From: Bombyx mori
Taxonomy: Eukaryota; Arthropoda; Insecta; Lepidoptera; Bombycidae
Assembly: GCF_030269925.1 (NCBI RefSeq)
Contig: NC_085118.1
Location: forward strand, 14,815,001-14,879,000
Direction of reading: 5' to 3'
DNA length: 64,000 nt
Both the position numbers and the translations under genes were made by a program. Below the pieces are notes generated by a model. That model was not told the DNA's origin. It saw nothing but the letters and a program-made list of their open reading frames with translations, and did not search any database. Each line of letters opens with the position of its first letter. The first letter of the stretch is position 1. This document shows positions 33,057 to 43,444 of this stretch, in pieces.

Positions 33057-34287
33057 CAGTGATGATAGTGATATGGAATTATTTCAAATGATAATGGATT
33101 GTGATGCAGATAGTGATAGTGAGGCCGATATCATATGGTTAGGAAAATAAAGATCGTCTGAATTACATGGCGAAGATCAATAATTACGAATTTGACTATA
33201 GATTTCTGAGCAAAGGTGTTGTGAATGAATTGATTAATTTAATGATTCATATTTGAGTGTAACGTCAAAAAGGTAAGATAAATTTTAACCATAAAAGTAC
33301 TCGTTATTACAACTTATATTTGTTTATAGCAATAGCAAAATTATACCTAATTTTTGTTGTGTTACAAAATCACACTCAACAGGAATTCTATAATACTGCT
33401 GGATTCCCATGGTGCCCTAAATGACATTCATATACTAATACAATAACCTGGTAGGCTATTTACCTTCATTCTTATTACACACTGATACCTCTACATTTTA
33501 TATTTGTGTTACAGATTCAAATATAGGAGAGGAATTTAGAAATAGAAAAAGAGTATTTTGAATGTGTAATTTGTGTGCAATGCATCATTGATGTTCCAAA
33601 ATGTTGTTGCTTGATAGCCTGGGTCTACTCATGATACAACTATAATTACCCATTCCGATTGAAAAGGTATTTCTTATTTATATTACCTTATTTATATTAT
33701 TATTATCATATATTATTATTATATTTTTATTTATTTATATTATATATTTAGGTGTTTATATGAATTTAATATGACACTATTATAATAAATTATCTACATA
33801 TCAAGAGAACATTGATAACAAGGTGGACTTGGAAATTGCTATTTGCTTGCCGATAGAGGCTATCCCCACAACCCTATCTTTTAACATGATTAATTAACCC
33901 ACATACTCAATCGGAACGATTTAAAATGAATCACATATTAAAACAAGAGATACTATAGAGAGGTAATCTTTTTTTAAGTTAAGAGTTTGTTATTCTGTAT
34001 TGTAAAATAAAGTAAGCGAATAATGTATATTTTTCAGATGCATTGGTGTTTGTAAAAGAAGACTCCCTGTATTATCATTGAAAAGTAGATTAAAACTAGA
34101 AAATATGCAAGCTGTTATTATAGCTGCCATGCTGCATAATATCATCAGGAGTATGAATTTAGAAGAATTAGAATCAGAAATTTCAGTCGCAGATACATTA
34201 CAGGAAAATAATATAATTGTTCGTAACAATTTTCCAGAATGTACATCTGAAATACAACTATTTATAAATAATTGCTTCCAAAGATAA
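33057..34287 (+). pseudogene. Harbinger-type transposase remnant
   Basis: Three pieces in element order. At 33057-33150 an acidic start, SDDSDMELFQMIMD. At 33182-33256 NYEFDYRFLSKGVVNELINL, which resembles the FRxRFRLSK-like segment near the N-terminus of HARBI1-type transposases. At 34036-34287 the C-terminus, CIGVCKRRLPVL...MQAVIIAAMLHNI, the classical xxFFGVLKRRF...LHN signature. The central part with the DDE catalytic residues is missing or unrecognisable between 33260 and 34035, and stops separate the pieces. The enzyme would bind the terminal repeats and cut and paste the element; this copy cannot be active. A TTTTTCAG before 34038 could be an old intron acceptor. Confidence 0.78.
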
Positions 34288-34462
34288 TTTATAAAATAAA
34301 CTTCAATGATAATTTGACTATTTTTTATTTTCCAAAATGATAATTACATAGTGGTTAGTACATGCAAGATATTTAATTTAGAATTTGTACATATACTTAA
34401 AAAACTATCTAACATAAAATTATTATTGCCTACTTAATTTATGAAATCCTTTTAAGTAATTT

Positions 34463-35057
34463 TTATTTTTTTAATCTAGCATTATCTAAATCTAACTTAA
34501 GTTTTGCTACAACAATCTCCTTTTCTTCATTTTCCAAATCAAGCCTCTTTTTTGCTATTAGATATTCTGCTAATACATTGCATTTCTTTTCTTCCATCTT
34601 GTTTCCGCTTGGCTGTAAAAGTGTTAAAAATATATGTGACCTACAACAATGTGCATGCTTTATCCAAAATTTCATCTGCAATCCTTACCACCTCCAGCCT
34701 GTAACAAAGAGCATAATTATTTCAAATACTATGTACGTCAACCTAAAGAAAAAATCATGTTTGTCAATGTGTTATTAGAGACAAACTATCAAATAATTAT
34801 TCTAACCTTACTAAGGTTGTTTCTTATGTTGCCGTAGCGTTTTTTAAGTTTTCCCATTTTAGTCGAAGCTGCGATGGAGTTCATGGGAAACGACGAATCG
34901 ACGAATTAAAATCATTTACAAGGGTTGGCCAAGCCTGCTGCTTCAATTTATTGTTTGTGGCATTTGTTGCCTTATTATTGATGTGTTTTTTCACCGCCAC
35001 AAGTTCTGCTAGAATCATCGTCTCATCTTTTGTCATGGGTGCTGCCTTTCTTGACTG
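34463..35057 (-). pseudogene. Harbinger Myb/SANT-like partner protein remnant
   Basis: The minus-strand frame from about 35057 reads KAAPMTKDETMILAELVAVK, then NKLKQQAWPTLVNDFNS, a Myb/SANT-like domain of the type found in the second gene of PIF/Harbinger elements (KxxAWxxIxxxFN pattern). A frameshift near 34890 leads into NSIAASTKMGKLKKRYGNIR. The C-terminal coiled-coil part, EYLIAKKRLDLENEEKEIVV, ends at the stop at 34463. In active relatives this partner helps bring the transposase to the nucleus and to the element ends. Opposite orientation to the transposase is a known arrangement. Confidence 0.75.
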
Positions 35058-35929
35058 AAAAAGATATATTTTCTAAACTTGAACTCAAAGTTTTCAAAGT
35101 AAAATTATTATTATCAATGTAGTTCATAGATACTTACAGAATTCATTTTATTTCACTGTAGCTCTTTAATTATAAACACACTTAGAATTATAAACGAAAG
35201 TTTTAAAGCGTTTTGGAGGTAAGTCATCATTGAATATAGTAGGTAAACAATAGAAAAACAAACAAAAGAAACTGATCACTGCTTATTGGCAAACGGACTG
35301 TCAAAACGTTTCGTTTCATAATTTCGACTAGGATAAAAATAGCAATACGTCCAATTTAAAAAAATCTACATATGTTTTTATTACTTTTTGTTATAAACAA
35401 ATGTGTTTATGATAGTCTACAATATGCTGGTTAAATTATAGTTATAATTTAGAATAAAATAAAATAAGTCTTGATCCTGATGTTGTTTCGTATTTGTAGT
35501 AGAACGAAACGTATCAAGAGGCTCGGATAAATCGGAGGGAAGAAGCTATCTACTGTTGGTTAAAGAGAGATAGCACTTATCCGTGATTGTGAAACGCAAA
35601 CTAAGGATAGATACGCTCTTGCTGATATTCGGAGATAGCTATCTATCCGAAAACTCAGATACGTTATTGAAAACGGCCGTTAGTCAAGCACGGCGCTCTA
35701 GTTTGTCGTAGCGCTATGCGACTTGCAGACTACGAGAAAGATGGATGTGACGAATTTGAATTGATGTGTATCTGCAATTCAAAATGGAGTATTTTATGGT
35801 TTGCTTTTGGAGCTCATTTAAATCGTCACGTAGCTCTGTCCATTAATTATTGAAATAATACTAAATTTTTGAAGTGTATAATATGTTTATAGTCTATTTG
35901 GTATTGACATGAGATTGAAAACACGACTT

Positions 35930-36166
35930 TTTTATTTTATTGATTAGATTAGGGTGGACGAGCTCACAGCAAACCTGATGTTAAGTGGTTACCGGAGCCC
36001 ATAGACATCTACAACGTAAATGCGCCACCCACCTTGAGATATAAGTTCCAAGGTCTCAGTATAGTTACAACGGCTGCCCTGCCCTTCAAACCGAAACGCA
36101 TTACTGCTTCACGGCAGAAATAGTCAGGGTGGTGGTGCCTACCCGCGCGTACTCACAAGAGGTCAT
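35930..36166 (-). mobile_element. Bm1 SINE, 5'-truncated
   Basis: TTTTTTATTTTATTGATTAG tail to ACTCACAAGAGGTC, stopping 14 bp before the usual CCACCAGTAA end. Confidence 0.9.
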
Positions 36167-36530
36167 TATCTAGTATACTATTATCCAATTACGCATGTCG
36201 GTGACGCGAACTACTAAAAAGTTCTAAATAACGCTAAAGAGTTTTCACTTTAATAAAGCTACTAATGTATTATACGTTTCTCGCAACTATTTATCCAAAA
36301 TCATACGTATTATATTATTCAGAAATGGAAAACTTAATGAATAGTAAATGTCACAGATCGAACGGAGTTTTTCACTTTAACGTGAATGGAACTGTCTGGA
36401 AAATGAATAAATTACTTATCTCGGACGACAGACGACTCCTTTTATTATATTCCTAATTAAATACGCTTCTAGGGTCGACTTGGTTAGCCGGGGTGTCTAT
36501 CATCTGTGTCTGGCTTTAACTCAATTATAG
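36167..36530. other. No recognised feature
   Basis: A 63-codon plus frame has no known motif. Nothing else seen. Confidence 0.45.
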
Positions 36531-36578
36531 TGAGATGTTTTTTTTTATTGTCTGTGTGAATGAAGCCACAACAAAATA

Positions 36579-36806
36579 AAGAGCGGACGGTTGGCGTGGT
36601 ATGGACATGTGATGCGTAGAGAGGAGAGGCATGTGACTAGGAGATGTATGGAAATGGTAGTGCAAGGTAGAGGGGAAAGAGGTCCACCGAAGAAGACATG
36701 GATGGAGTGTGTGAATAACGATATGAGAGAGAGAGGAATGAGTGTTGAGATGACGGCTGATAGAAGAGAATGGAAGAGAAAAAATAGTTGTGCTGACCCC
36801 ACCTAG
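36579..36806 (+). pseudogene. RTE-type LINE C-terminus
   Basis: The frame KSGRLAWYGHVMRREERHVT continues through GRGERGPPKKTWMECVNNDM to a stop at 36804-36806. The pattern RLxWxGHVxRR...GRxxRGRPKKxWxDCVxxD is the conserved end of RTE-clade ORF2 proteins, located well after the reverse transcriptase. The catalytic part is absent. The same end, variously decayed, is at 54989-55174 and 60085-60228, with a scrap at 40016-40053. Confidence 0.8.
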
Positions 36807-36867
36807 TGGTTTACTTATTTTACTTAAGTTTAACTTATTTTTTAAGTTAAGAAATACACACATAGCG

Positions 36868-36972
36868 CAGCGGTTTGGCTGTACTCATACCATTTCTTTT
36901 GTCCAGGAACAACAGTGACATTTACCATCAGGTGGGCCATAGATTCGTCTGCCTAAAAAGATAATAAAAAAA
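36868..36972 (+). mobile_element. SINE or CR1-type tail, forward orientation
   Basis: CGGTTTGGCTGTACTCATAC, then ACCATCAGGTGGGCCATAGA, TTCGTCTGCC and an A-rich end. This is the 3' tail shared with the CR1-type element, here with an A-rich tail. Confidence 0.6.
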
Positions 36973-37009
36973 GTGTGTGTGTCCGCTCCGACGCACGACT
37001 GGAGTTTAC

Positions 37010-37459
37010 TGGATATAAAAAATTAAACGAAACAATACGAGAAATAGTTCTATATTACGACAACACGATACACTACAGATTATTAACAAATTAACGAGAC
37101 ACAAAACAAACGACTAACAAATATATGAAAATACAATAATGAGAGAAACGCGCGATCAGTACGAGGCTTTGTGGCGGACTGCCGGCGCAGCAGCCCGGCG
37201 TCACCTGCGATAACGCGGCCGCGCGTTGGCTCCTGATTGGCGCGCGCACGCATCACGCAATCAGGAGCCAATCAGGCGCATAACGCATTTCGTGTGACAT
37301 GCTAGTACGATTTTGATTGGCGCGCGCACGCATCACGCAATCAGGAGCCAATCAGGCGCATAACGCATTTCGTGTGACATGCTAGTACGATTTTGGTCCC
37401 CATAATTTTCATACCCCGGGCCTATATATGTAAATCGATTCTAAAGGAGTAAACTCCAA
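37010..37459. other. GC-rich island flanked by short inverted repeat
   Basis: GGAGTTTACT at 37012 and AGTAAACTCC at 37448 form a 10-bp inverted repeat around about 430 bp that includes a GC-rich core (CGGCGCAGCAGCCCGGCG, GCGGCCGCGCG) and the 80-bp tandem pair. Whether the ends delimit an element is uncertain. Confidence 0.35.
37235..37394. repeat. Perfect 80-bp tandem duplication
   Basis: 37235-37314 is repeated as 37315-37394 without a mismatch that I can see; each unit starts GATTGGCGCGCGCACGCATC and ends GTACGATTTT. A CAATCAGGAGCCAAT in the unit pairs with GGCTCCTGATTG just upstream, giving a GC-rich hairpin with CCAAT/ATTGG boxes. Confidence 0.92.
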
Positions 37460-37877
37460 AAAAGATGTGTGGTGTCGTGGGACACCGGATAGGAACGAAG
37501 TTCCTTATTATAAAAATATTAATTTTAAGTTCTATTCGATGTATTAACGAAATAAAACTGGAGGTTTCGCAACAACCCACGGTCATTCGGTAACGTGCGA
37601 ACTTATTGTGGTACACTTCATTCACGGTTGCTTGCATAAGAATTAGTGTATTGCGCAAACGGACACTCTGAGATCGTGGTCAATGAATGATAAAAAAATA
37701 TGTTATTTTTTATACGTTATTACAAAGTTAAGTAGTACACTGTGTGCTTTATTAATTTGTACGTTATTACAAAGTTACGTCGTACACTGTGCGCATTACT
37801 AATAAAAATCTTACGTTACGGACGTTTTTTCCCGGTTAGGGTACCCCTCTGCATCGTCCCATAAGGAACTTCGTTCC
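37458..37877 (+). repeat. Family P repeat, copy 2
   Basis: Hairpin GGTGTCGTGGGACACCGG, then GGAACGAAGTTCCTTAT, ending ATAAGGAACTTCGTTCC. It is 420 bp and probably the least disrupted copy. See 6886-7314. Confidence 0.78.
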
Positions 37878-39290
37878 AAAATCAAAACATGACGTACATA
37901 GAAGACTATTATAATATTAAGCAGCTTATGCCGATTATAAAGATCTTCAAACGAATTTTCACAAAAAATACCAACAAAAATGGATACTTAATTCTTTTAT
38001 AGTATCATCGAAGAATTTTACATGGAGGGTTCCAATAACGCTGGCTAACTGGAGGGTAGGCGGCAAAGATAACTGCAGCCCTCTAGTTATGTAAATGTTG
38101 TTAAATATTTACGCAGGCCTGTTGTTGCCTACTGATAATTTAGTGCCGTCTCATGTTAAAACATGTTCTTGTTGAAATAGTTCAATGGTTTTGACAGCTA
38201 TTTGTTAGTAGCTGTATAAATTGAAGCTCTACTGATCCCCGACAAGCATTTTTTTAAGCTTGTAGACTTTAAGCGGTAGGTATATATGTGAATAAACTAA
38301 AACCTTAATTTGAATCGTAAGCAGTTTTCATGTGGGAATAAAATGCGAAAAAAAATGTCTATATTTTTACAAAAAAAAAAAGTGATTAATAACAAAAATA
38401 AAACATTTTATCGTAAAAAAGCAAGGTGTAATTTGAGCTCTTTAAACCGTTATTTATTCTTAGTTAAATTTGTAGTTTACATGTAACAAACAGTACATGT
38501 AGTTATTACGTGTACATGTAGTTTACATGTTACATGGAACAGGTTTACCTGTGCTTTATATTGTTTTTTGTTATTTTGTTTCGGTTCTAAAAACGGTGTT
38601 AATAAAACTTGTGTTATGGAAAAATGAACCTAATCACATAAACACCTCAGTCTGAACGTCACCTTGAGACATTGGATTAATGTGTCAAATTGGATGCATG
38701 GTTTTCCACATCGCCGAAAAATCTGTCATGACCACAGCAGCCTGTCATACTGCCCATCTGCCCTACTTCAGAACAGAGGATCTTATGTTTTACTACGATC
38801 CACAAATCTTTTGTTATATCCCAATATTCGTGGCTTCATGGGCGGTACTCGTTTGCCCGCACGGAAATTAAAAAATCCTCCAATAACATATATCTAGATG
38901 ATATACAGCATGACATTCAACAAAAGCTTTATCCCCCAAAGGGTTTTATATTTTGATAAGAAATTCTAAAAATAAATTTCCCTTCCGCCCAAACAGCGAT
39001 TCTTGGGAAAAAAACTTCCCGAAATATAAATTTAATTGAGAAAACGATCTCTTAATTCTATTTCGGGAATTCAATTAATTTTTGCTCGGAGCATATTTGT
39101 TATTTATTTATTTGTGAAAACTCTCAAACGAAATTGTAAAGGGACAATTATCTAACTACTGTTAGGCCTTTGGGTGCCTTAAATAAATAATGTCGGTGCC
39201 TGAGGCCAACTCGAGTCGTATTCCATTTCTATTACCCTTACCACTGTCCACGTAAATGTTCTTTTTTTATTATTATTATATTTATTATTT
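37878..39290. other. Mostly unrecognised; TACATGTA-rich patch
   Basis: 38465-38545 carries several near-repeats of TACATGTA. A 63-codon plus frame at 38680-38871 is listed separately. Otherwise nothing identified. Confidence 0.45.
38680..38871 (+). CDS. Small unrecognised open frame
   Basis: A 63-residue frame beginning MCQIGCMVFHIAEKS, with a hydrophobic stretch near the C-terminus (IFCYIPIFVASWAVLV, about residues 43-58). It lies outside all repeats I identified, and its third codon positions look less AT-rich than the surroundings. I recognise no family; it could be a stray exon, a decayed gene or chance. A stop lies four codons before the ATG. I give it little weight. Confidence 0.15.
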   Translation: MCQIGCMVFHIAEKSVMTTAACHTAHLPYFRTEDLMFYYDPQIFCYIPIFVASWAVLVCPHGN

Positions 39291-39297
39291 TTATATA

Positions 39298-39378
39298 ACG
39301 GCCGTCTGGTGTAGTGGTAAGTGACATCAGGTGGGCCGTATGCTCGTCTGTCTATACGGTAATAAAAAAAATAAAAAA
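39298..39378 (+). mobile_element. Small SINE-like remnant: tRNA-like A box joined to a CR1-type tail
   Basis: CTGGTGTAGTGGTAAGTGAC resembles a tRNA A box and is followed directly by ATCAGGTGGGCCGTATGCTC, the inverse of the CR1-type tail, then an A-rich end. The A box matches the tRNA-like piece at 42550-42622. Confidence 0.55.
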
Positions 39379-39399
39379 AGCTTCTATCGCGGGTCTGGA

Positions 39400-39605
39400 G
39401 CGCTGCGACTAAATCAAGAAATTCCGTAACGAAAATAACCTGACACCCGCATTACGCCTACTATGTAGCTCGCGTTCAACACATTCACACGTTGCGCTTG
39501 TGTAGTGTTTGTGAATAAGCCCGCGGCGTGACGTCGCACTGCCGCATACACATCATGAAAAGTCTGCTCATCCCTCCCTCGCGCGGTCCAGGTTATGAGT
39601 ATGTA
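39400..39605 (+). repeat. Dispersed repeat pair (family D), copy 2
   Basis: AATCAAGAAATTCCGTAACG, ACTATGTAGCTCGCGTTC, GCGCTTGTGTAGTGTTTGTG and GCGCGGTCCAGG parallel 10655-10866 over the whole length. Confidence 0.6.
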
Positions 39606-39769
39606 GGGGACAGTTAATGTTTTGCTTTTGTTAATGTTTATAAATATAGCGTGGTCTAATTTTATTGTTGTTTTAATATTACATTATTATTGTCGATTTA
39701 TAATTGCATAAGTTGATAAAAAATGCCATGCAATAGCTTTACCACGGCAGTCTCCGAGTGCCACACGTG

Positions 39770-40011
39770 TTTTTTTTATTGCTTAGATGTTTGGATGAGC
39801 TCACAGCCCACCTGGTGTTAAGTGGTTACCGGAACACGTAGACATCTACAACGTTAATGCGCCACCCACGTTATATAGATATAAGTTCTAAGTTCTCAGT
39901 ATAGTTACAACGCCTGCCCCACCCTTCAAACCGAAACGCATTACTCCTTCACGGCAGAAATAGGCAGGGTGGTGGTACCTACCCGTGCGGACTCGGTCCT
40001 ACCACCAGTAA
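39770..40011 (-). mobile_element. Bm1 SINE, 5'-truncated
   Basis: TTTTTTTTATTGCTTAGATG tail; the CACAAGAG stretch before GGTCCTACCACCAGTAA is deleted. Confidence 0.9.
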
Positions 40012-40015
40012 ATCA

Positions 40016-40053
40016 TCCATGTCTTCTTCGGTCGACCTCTGCCCCCTCTACGT
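40016..40053 (-). pseudogene. Scrap of RTE-type LINE C-terminus
   Basis: ATCCATGTCTTCTTCGGTCG and ACCTCTGCCCCCTCTAC match the core (inverse of the RGRPKKTWM region) at 55090-55130. Under 40 bp; too short to place. Confidence 0.5.
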
Positions 40054-40539
40054 TATAACATTATTTTGTAAAAATTACTTACAAATCGGCATACATGTAT
40101 GTTAATATGTATTATAATGTATTTAATGTGAAATACATTAATATTTATTATTATAATTTCTGAGAAAGCCATCGTATAGTTTTTGGATCGAGAATGGAAC
40201 TAATAGTACATCTTCGGTTTATTTAGGCTCCTATCTAACTCGCATTTCTTTGTCAGCCTCTTTACCTTCGTGAATAAAATATCCGGGATATCTTCGGTGC
40301 CTCGCCCTTGCAATATTAAGGGCGTTCGTTGCCGGGTTATTGATAAAGAGAAGGTATAAGGGCCCGTTATCAGCTGTCGATTCACTTATTAATAGTTCAG
40401 GTTTGTAGGGCACGCTCTTTGGGTTGAAAATTTCATGATGCCGCACCGTTGTTTCGTTTGGAAATTGCGATTGCATTTTTATTTTTATTGAGATAAATTC
40501 GAACGTTAGAGGAGGAATATTAGAATACCAATACCGAAT
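40054..40539. other. No recognised feature
   Basis: A 112-codon minus frame (40231-40569) runs into the next repeat. It shows no motif and I do not call it. Confidence 0.45.
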
Positions 40540-40960
40540 AAAAAAAAGATGTGTTGTGTCGTGGGACACCGGATAGGAACGAAGTTCCTTTTTATAAAAA
40601 TATCAATTTTAAGTTCTATTCGAGGTATAAAGAAAATAAAACCGGAGGTTTCGCAACAACCCACGGTCATTCGATAACGTGCGAACTTATTGTGGTACAC
40701 TTCATTCACGGTTTTTTGCATAAGAGTCAGTGTATTGCGCAAACGAACGCTCTGAGATCGTGGTCAATGAATGATAAAAAAACATGTTACTTTTTGTCCG
40801 TTATTACAAAGCTAAGTCGTACACTGTGTGCATTACTAATTTGTACGTTATTACAAAGTTAAGTCGTACAATGTGTCCATTACTAATAAAAATCTTACGT
40901 GACGGACGTTTTTACCGGTTAGGGTACCCCTCAGCATCGTTCTATAAGGAACTTCGTTCC
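40540..40960 (+). repeat. Family P repeat, copy 3
   Basis: GTGTCGTGGGACACCGGATA, GGAACGAAGTTCCTT, two internal TACGTTATTACAAA units, ending ATAAGGAACTTCGTTCC. It is 421 bp, 2.7 kb downstream of copy 2 in the same orientation. Confidence 0.77.
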
Positions 40961-41565
40961 AAAACCTAAAGTATTGGATCTGAATAGTATTTTAGACTAA
41001 TAAATAGAGCCTTACGGGTAATGGATACGCCCGAACCACGAATATTGGATAGGTAATGAAGATTTTGATTGAAAAACACAAGCGAAAAAAAAGCAGTGAA
41101 AAGTTTCCGCAAATATTAAGTGATTTATAAGGCACTTTTTTTAAACATTTGCATCTGAAGATTAAAAAAACATATAAATAGCTCTTCACATTTTCGCCAA
41201 AAAGTCTCAAAGACTTCAACTTTAAGCGTAAACTAAAACCAAAATCTTCTAAAACACTTTCTACGCAACGCCAATATCAAAGAGTGTGTAAGGTTTAATA
41301 CGTCAATTTGAGGCTTATAAAATATTTTACGGTATTGACCTATTTACTTTGTTAATGTTTGCCCACACCACCTGCCAGAAAGGAAACTAATTTTATTAAT
41401 TTTAATCATAAAGGCTTGCGTGCGTACATACATTAACTCTCGTCCGATGAAGCATGGGACACGATAAATGTCCAAAAACGTGTCAGGTAAGAGTCGTGTG
41501 GTGGGGATATTCATTTTAGTGTTCTTTCTTACATTTTTTCTTTTCTTTTTGCATTTCGCATGAAG
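40961..41565. other. No recognised feature
   Basis: Nothing identified. Confidence 0.5.
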
Positions 41566-41811
41566 TTTTTTATTTTTATTGCTTATATTGGTGGACGAGC
41601 TCACAGCCCACCTGTTGTTCAGTGGTTATTGCAGCCCATAGACATCTACAACGTAAATGCGCCATCCACCTTGAGATATAAGTTCTAAGGTCTCATAGTT
41701 ACAACGGCTGCCCCACCCTTCAAACCGAAACGCATTACTGCTTCACGGCAGAAATAGGCAGGGTGGTGTTACCTACCCGCGCGGACTAACAAGAGGTCCT
41801 TTACTACCTGT
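41566..41811 (-). mobile_element. Bm1 SINE, 5'-truncated
   Basis: Tail TTTTTATTTTTATTGCTTAT; ends GGTCCTTTACTACCTGTAA, a variant of the usual CCTACCACCAGTAA. The same variant end, with the same flanking DNA, reappears inside the chimeric copy at 52.3-52.8 kb. Confidence 0.9.
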
Positions 41812-41893
41812 AAAAACTTTTCAATGTCATTTTATCGTTGAAGAAATCTCATCTACTGTCCGGATAATTGATAATAGGTAGTCCAGGATAACG
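41812..41893 (-). repeat. 82-bp segment shared with the chimeric Bm1
   Basis: AAACTTTTCAATGTCATTTT...GGTAGTCCAGGATAA is the inverse of 52482-52563 with only about four differences. Here it sits directly upstream (in SINE sense) of a truncated Bm1. Confidence 0.85.
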
Positions 41894-42019
41894 AATCTGT
41901 GATAGGAAATTAAATATTAAAATAGAACTACACAGATGCAATGTCTGCCCTTTTTATCTACAAAGAGCATTATGGGAAAAATATGGAAAGAGATCTGAGG
42001 AGTTGAGTAAGTGTCATCT

Positions 42020-42273
42020 CAACTGAGTTCTCAACTTATATCTTAAAATAGGAATTTTAGTTGTGATATCTACGGCTTTCTATGACATAAATCATATGAA
42101 AAACAAACTGTTCCCATTTGTATTATAGACCTAAAAAAAATAGCTTGACCAACTGAGTTTAATGAAGATTACCGCAATTTTTTCGAGAATCGAATCATTT
42201 TCATTCCAACTGAGTTCTCAGCTTATGTCTTAAAATAGGAATTGTAGTTGTGATACCTGTGGCTTTTTATAAT
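42020..42273. repeat. Separated direct repeat, about 66 bp
   Basis: CAACTGAGTTCTCAACTTAT...TTGTGATATC (42020-42086) recurs at 42208-42273 as CAACTGAGTTCTCAGCTTAT..., about 190 bp apart. The spacer also has AACTGAGTTTAATG. Confidence 0.75.
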
Positions 42274-42530
42274 TTCAAACAAGTGGTGCATTTAATAAAA
42301 TGGACTTTAAAAAACCGTTACTGTAATATGGACAAAAAAGTTAGCAACTACATTTTTTTTATTTTTTTACATAAATATTTAGTAACAATCACGCCACGTT
42401 AACTGGTCCCGTGATAAGTTCGTAAAGAACTTGTGTTACAGGTACCAGATAACGGATATAAATGTAAGATTTTTTATTATACACATACATATATTTAATA
42501 GATATCCATAACCCTGGAAAAGACATTTAT
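42274..42530. other. No recognised feature
   Basis: AT-rich; a T-rich run and little else. Confidence 0.45.
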
Positions 42531-42544
42531 ATTTATCTTACAAA

Positions 42545-42622
42545 TATCTTCCCTTGGCGGGATTCGAACCCGCGACCCCCTTGTGTAGTGACCATGTCAC
42601 TTACCACTACACCGTTACATTT
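42545..42622 (-). mobile_element. tRNA-like SINE head or tRNA pseudogene
   Basis: On the minus strand GGTGTAGTGGTAAGTGACAT (A box) is followed after about 20 bases by GCGGGTTCGAATCCCGCC (T arm and B box with a perfect 5-bp stem). The anticodon arm does not pair well and no acceptor stem closes, so this is not a working tRNA. The A box equals that at 39298, suggesting a SINE family other than Bm1. Confidence 0.65.
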
Positions 42623-42898
42623 ACTGAAGATTAATTCAAAACTTTTTCTCCATACGCTGAACCCTAAAAGCTCGCACAGGTAGCCGCAATATAAGTTATG
42701 ACACCCTCCTTTTAAGGTATCATTAACCGTTGTACAAAGCGATAAGGATTTTTTTTTTGTAAATGACTCCACTTGTGAGTCCGGAACTGTATCATTGAAG
42801 GTTTTTGTATGCGCATAAAATGTTTCGAATGATATTTAGTGCTTAGGGAGGTGGCCTTCGTGTATTCCTATCGAGTAATGCTTAGGTATAATAATAAA

Positions 42899-43183
42899 TC
42901 CGTGTAATAAAAATCAAACCCGCAAAAATTATTGCGTAATTACTGGTGGCAGGATCTCTTGTGAGTCCGCACGGGTAAGTACCACCACCTGCTATTTCTG
43001 CCGTGAAGCAGTAATGCGTTTGGGTTTGAAAGGTGGGGCAGCCGTTGTAACTATACAGAGACCTTGAAGCTGATATCTCAGGGTGGGTGGCGCATTTACG
43101 TTGTAGATGTCTATGGGTTCCAGTAACCACTAAACATCAGGTGGGCTGTGGGCTCGTCCACCCATGTAAGCAACAAAAATAAA
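42899..43183 (+). mobile_element. Bm1 SINE, partial linker plus body
   Basis: Begins in the linker (CGTGTAATAAAAATCAAACC), then TTACTGGTGGCAGGATCTCT and the body to TGTAAGCAACAAAAATAAA. Confidence 0.91.
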
Positions 43184-43444
43184 TGTATCTTCTTCTTTTG
43201 AGTCAGTCTCTTCATTGCTGAACGTCGTGTCTAATTCTCTCTTCTCTCTGTTATTGGCAGGTCAGTGAACGTCTTTACTAGATCAGATCAGCGGGTAGGT
43301 GAGCGTCCGCGTGATCTTCTCCCGTTAACTTGACCAAGGTATAGGTTTAGGTATAATATTATATTAATACTACTTAGGTGTACTAGTAATAAATAGAGGT
43401 TGAAGTCTTGTGAAATTGTCAAACTTTGGAGAGAGAGAGCGATC

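Larger units (their letters stand above)
32711..35679 (+). mobile_element. PIF/Harbinger DNA transposon, decayed
   Basis: Ends are CGGCCGTTTTCAATAAC and its inverse GTTATTGAAAACGGCCG, with TTA on each side (32708-32710 and 35680-35682). A 3-bp TTA duplication, inverted repeats of about 17 bp, a DDE-type transposase remnant on the plus strand and a Myb/SANT-like remnant on the minus strand together define PIF/Harbinger. The element is 2,969 bp, near the usual autonomous size, but both genes are broken. Confidence 0.9.

Noticed and set aside
32711..35679. Two independent host genes (a nuclease and a Myb factor)
   Set aside because: Both lie between inverted termini with TTA duplications and are decayed, so they belong to one transposon.
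37235..37394. CRISPR-like or satellite array
   Set aside because: Only two contiguous 80-bp units without spacers, in a eukaryotic context.
37010..37459. Complete transposon with GGAGTTTACT ends
   Set aside because: The 10-bp inverted repeat may be chance; no second copy or target duplication was seen.
40231..40569. 112-codon minus-strand frame
   Set aside because: Runs into the family P repeat; no motif, so likely chance.
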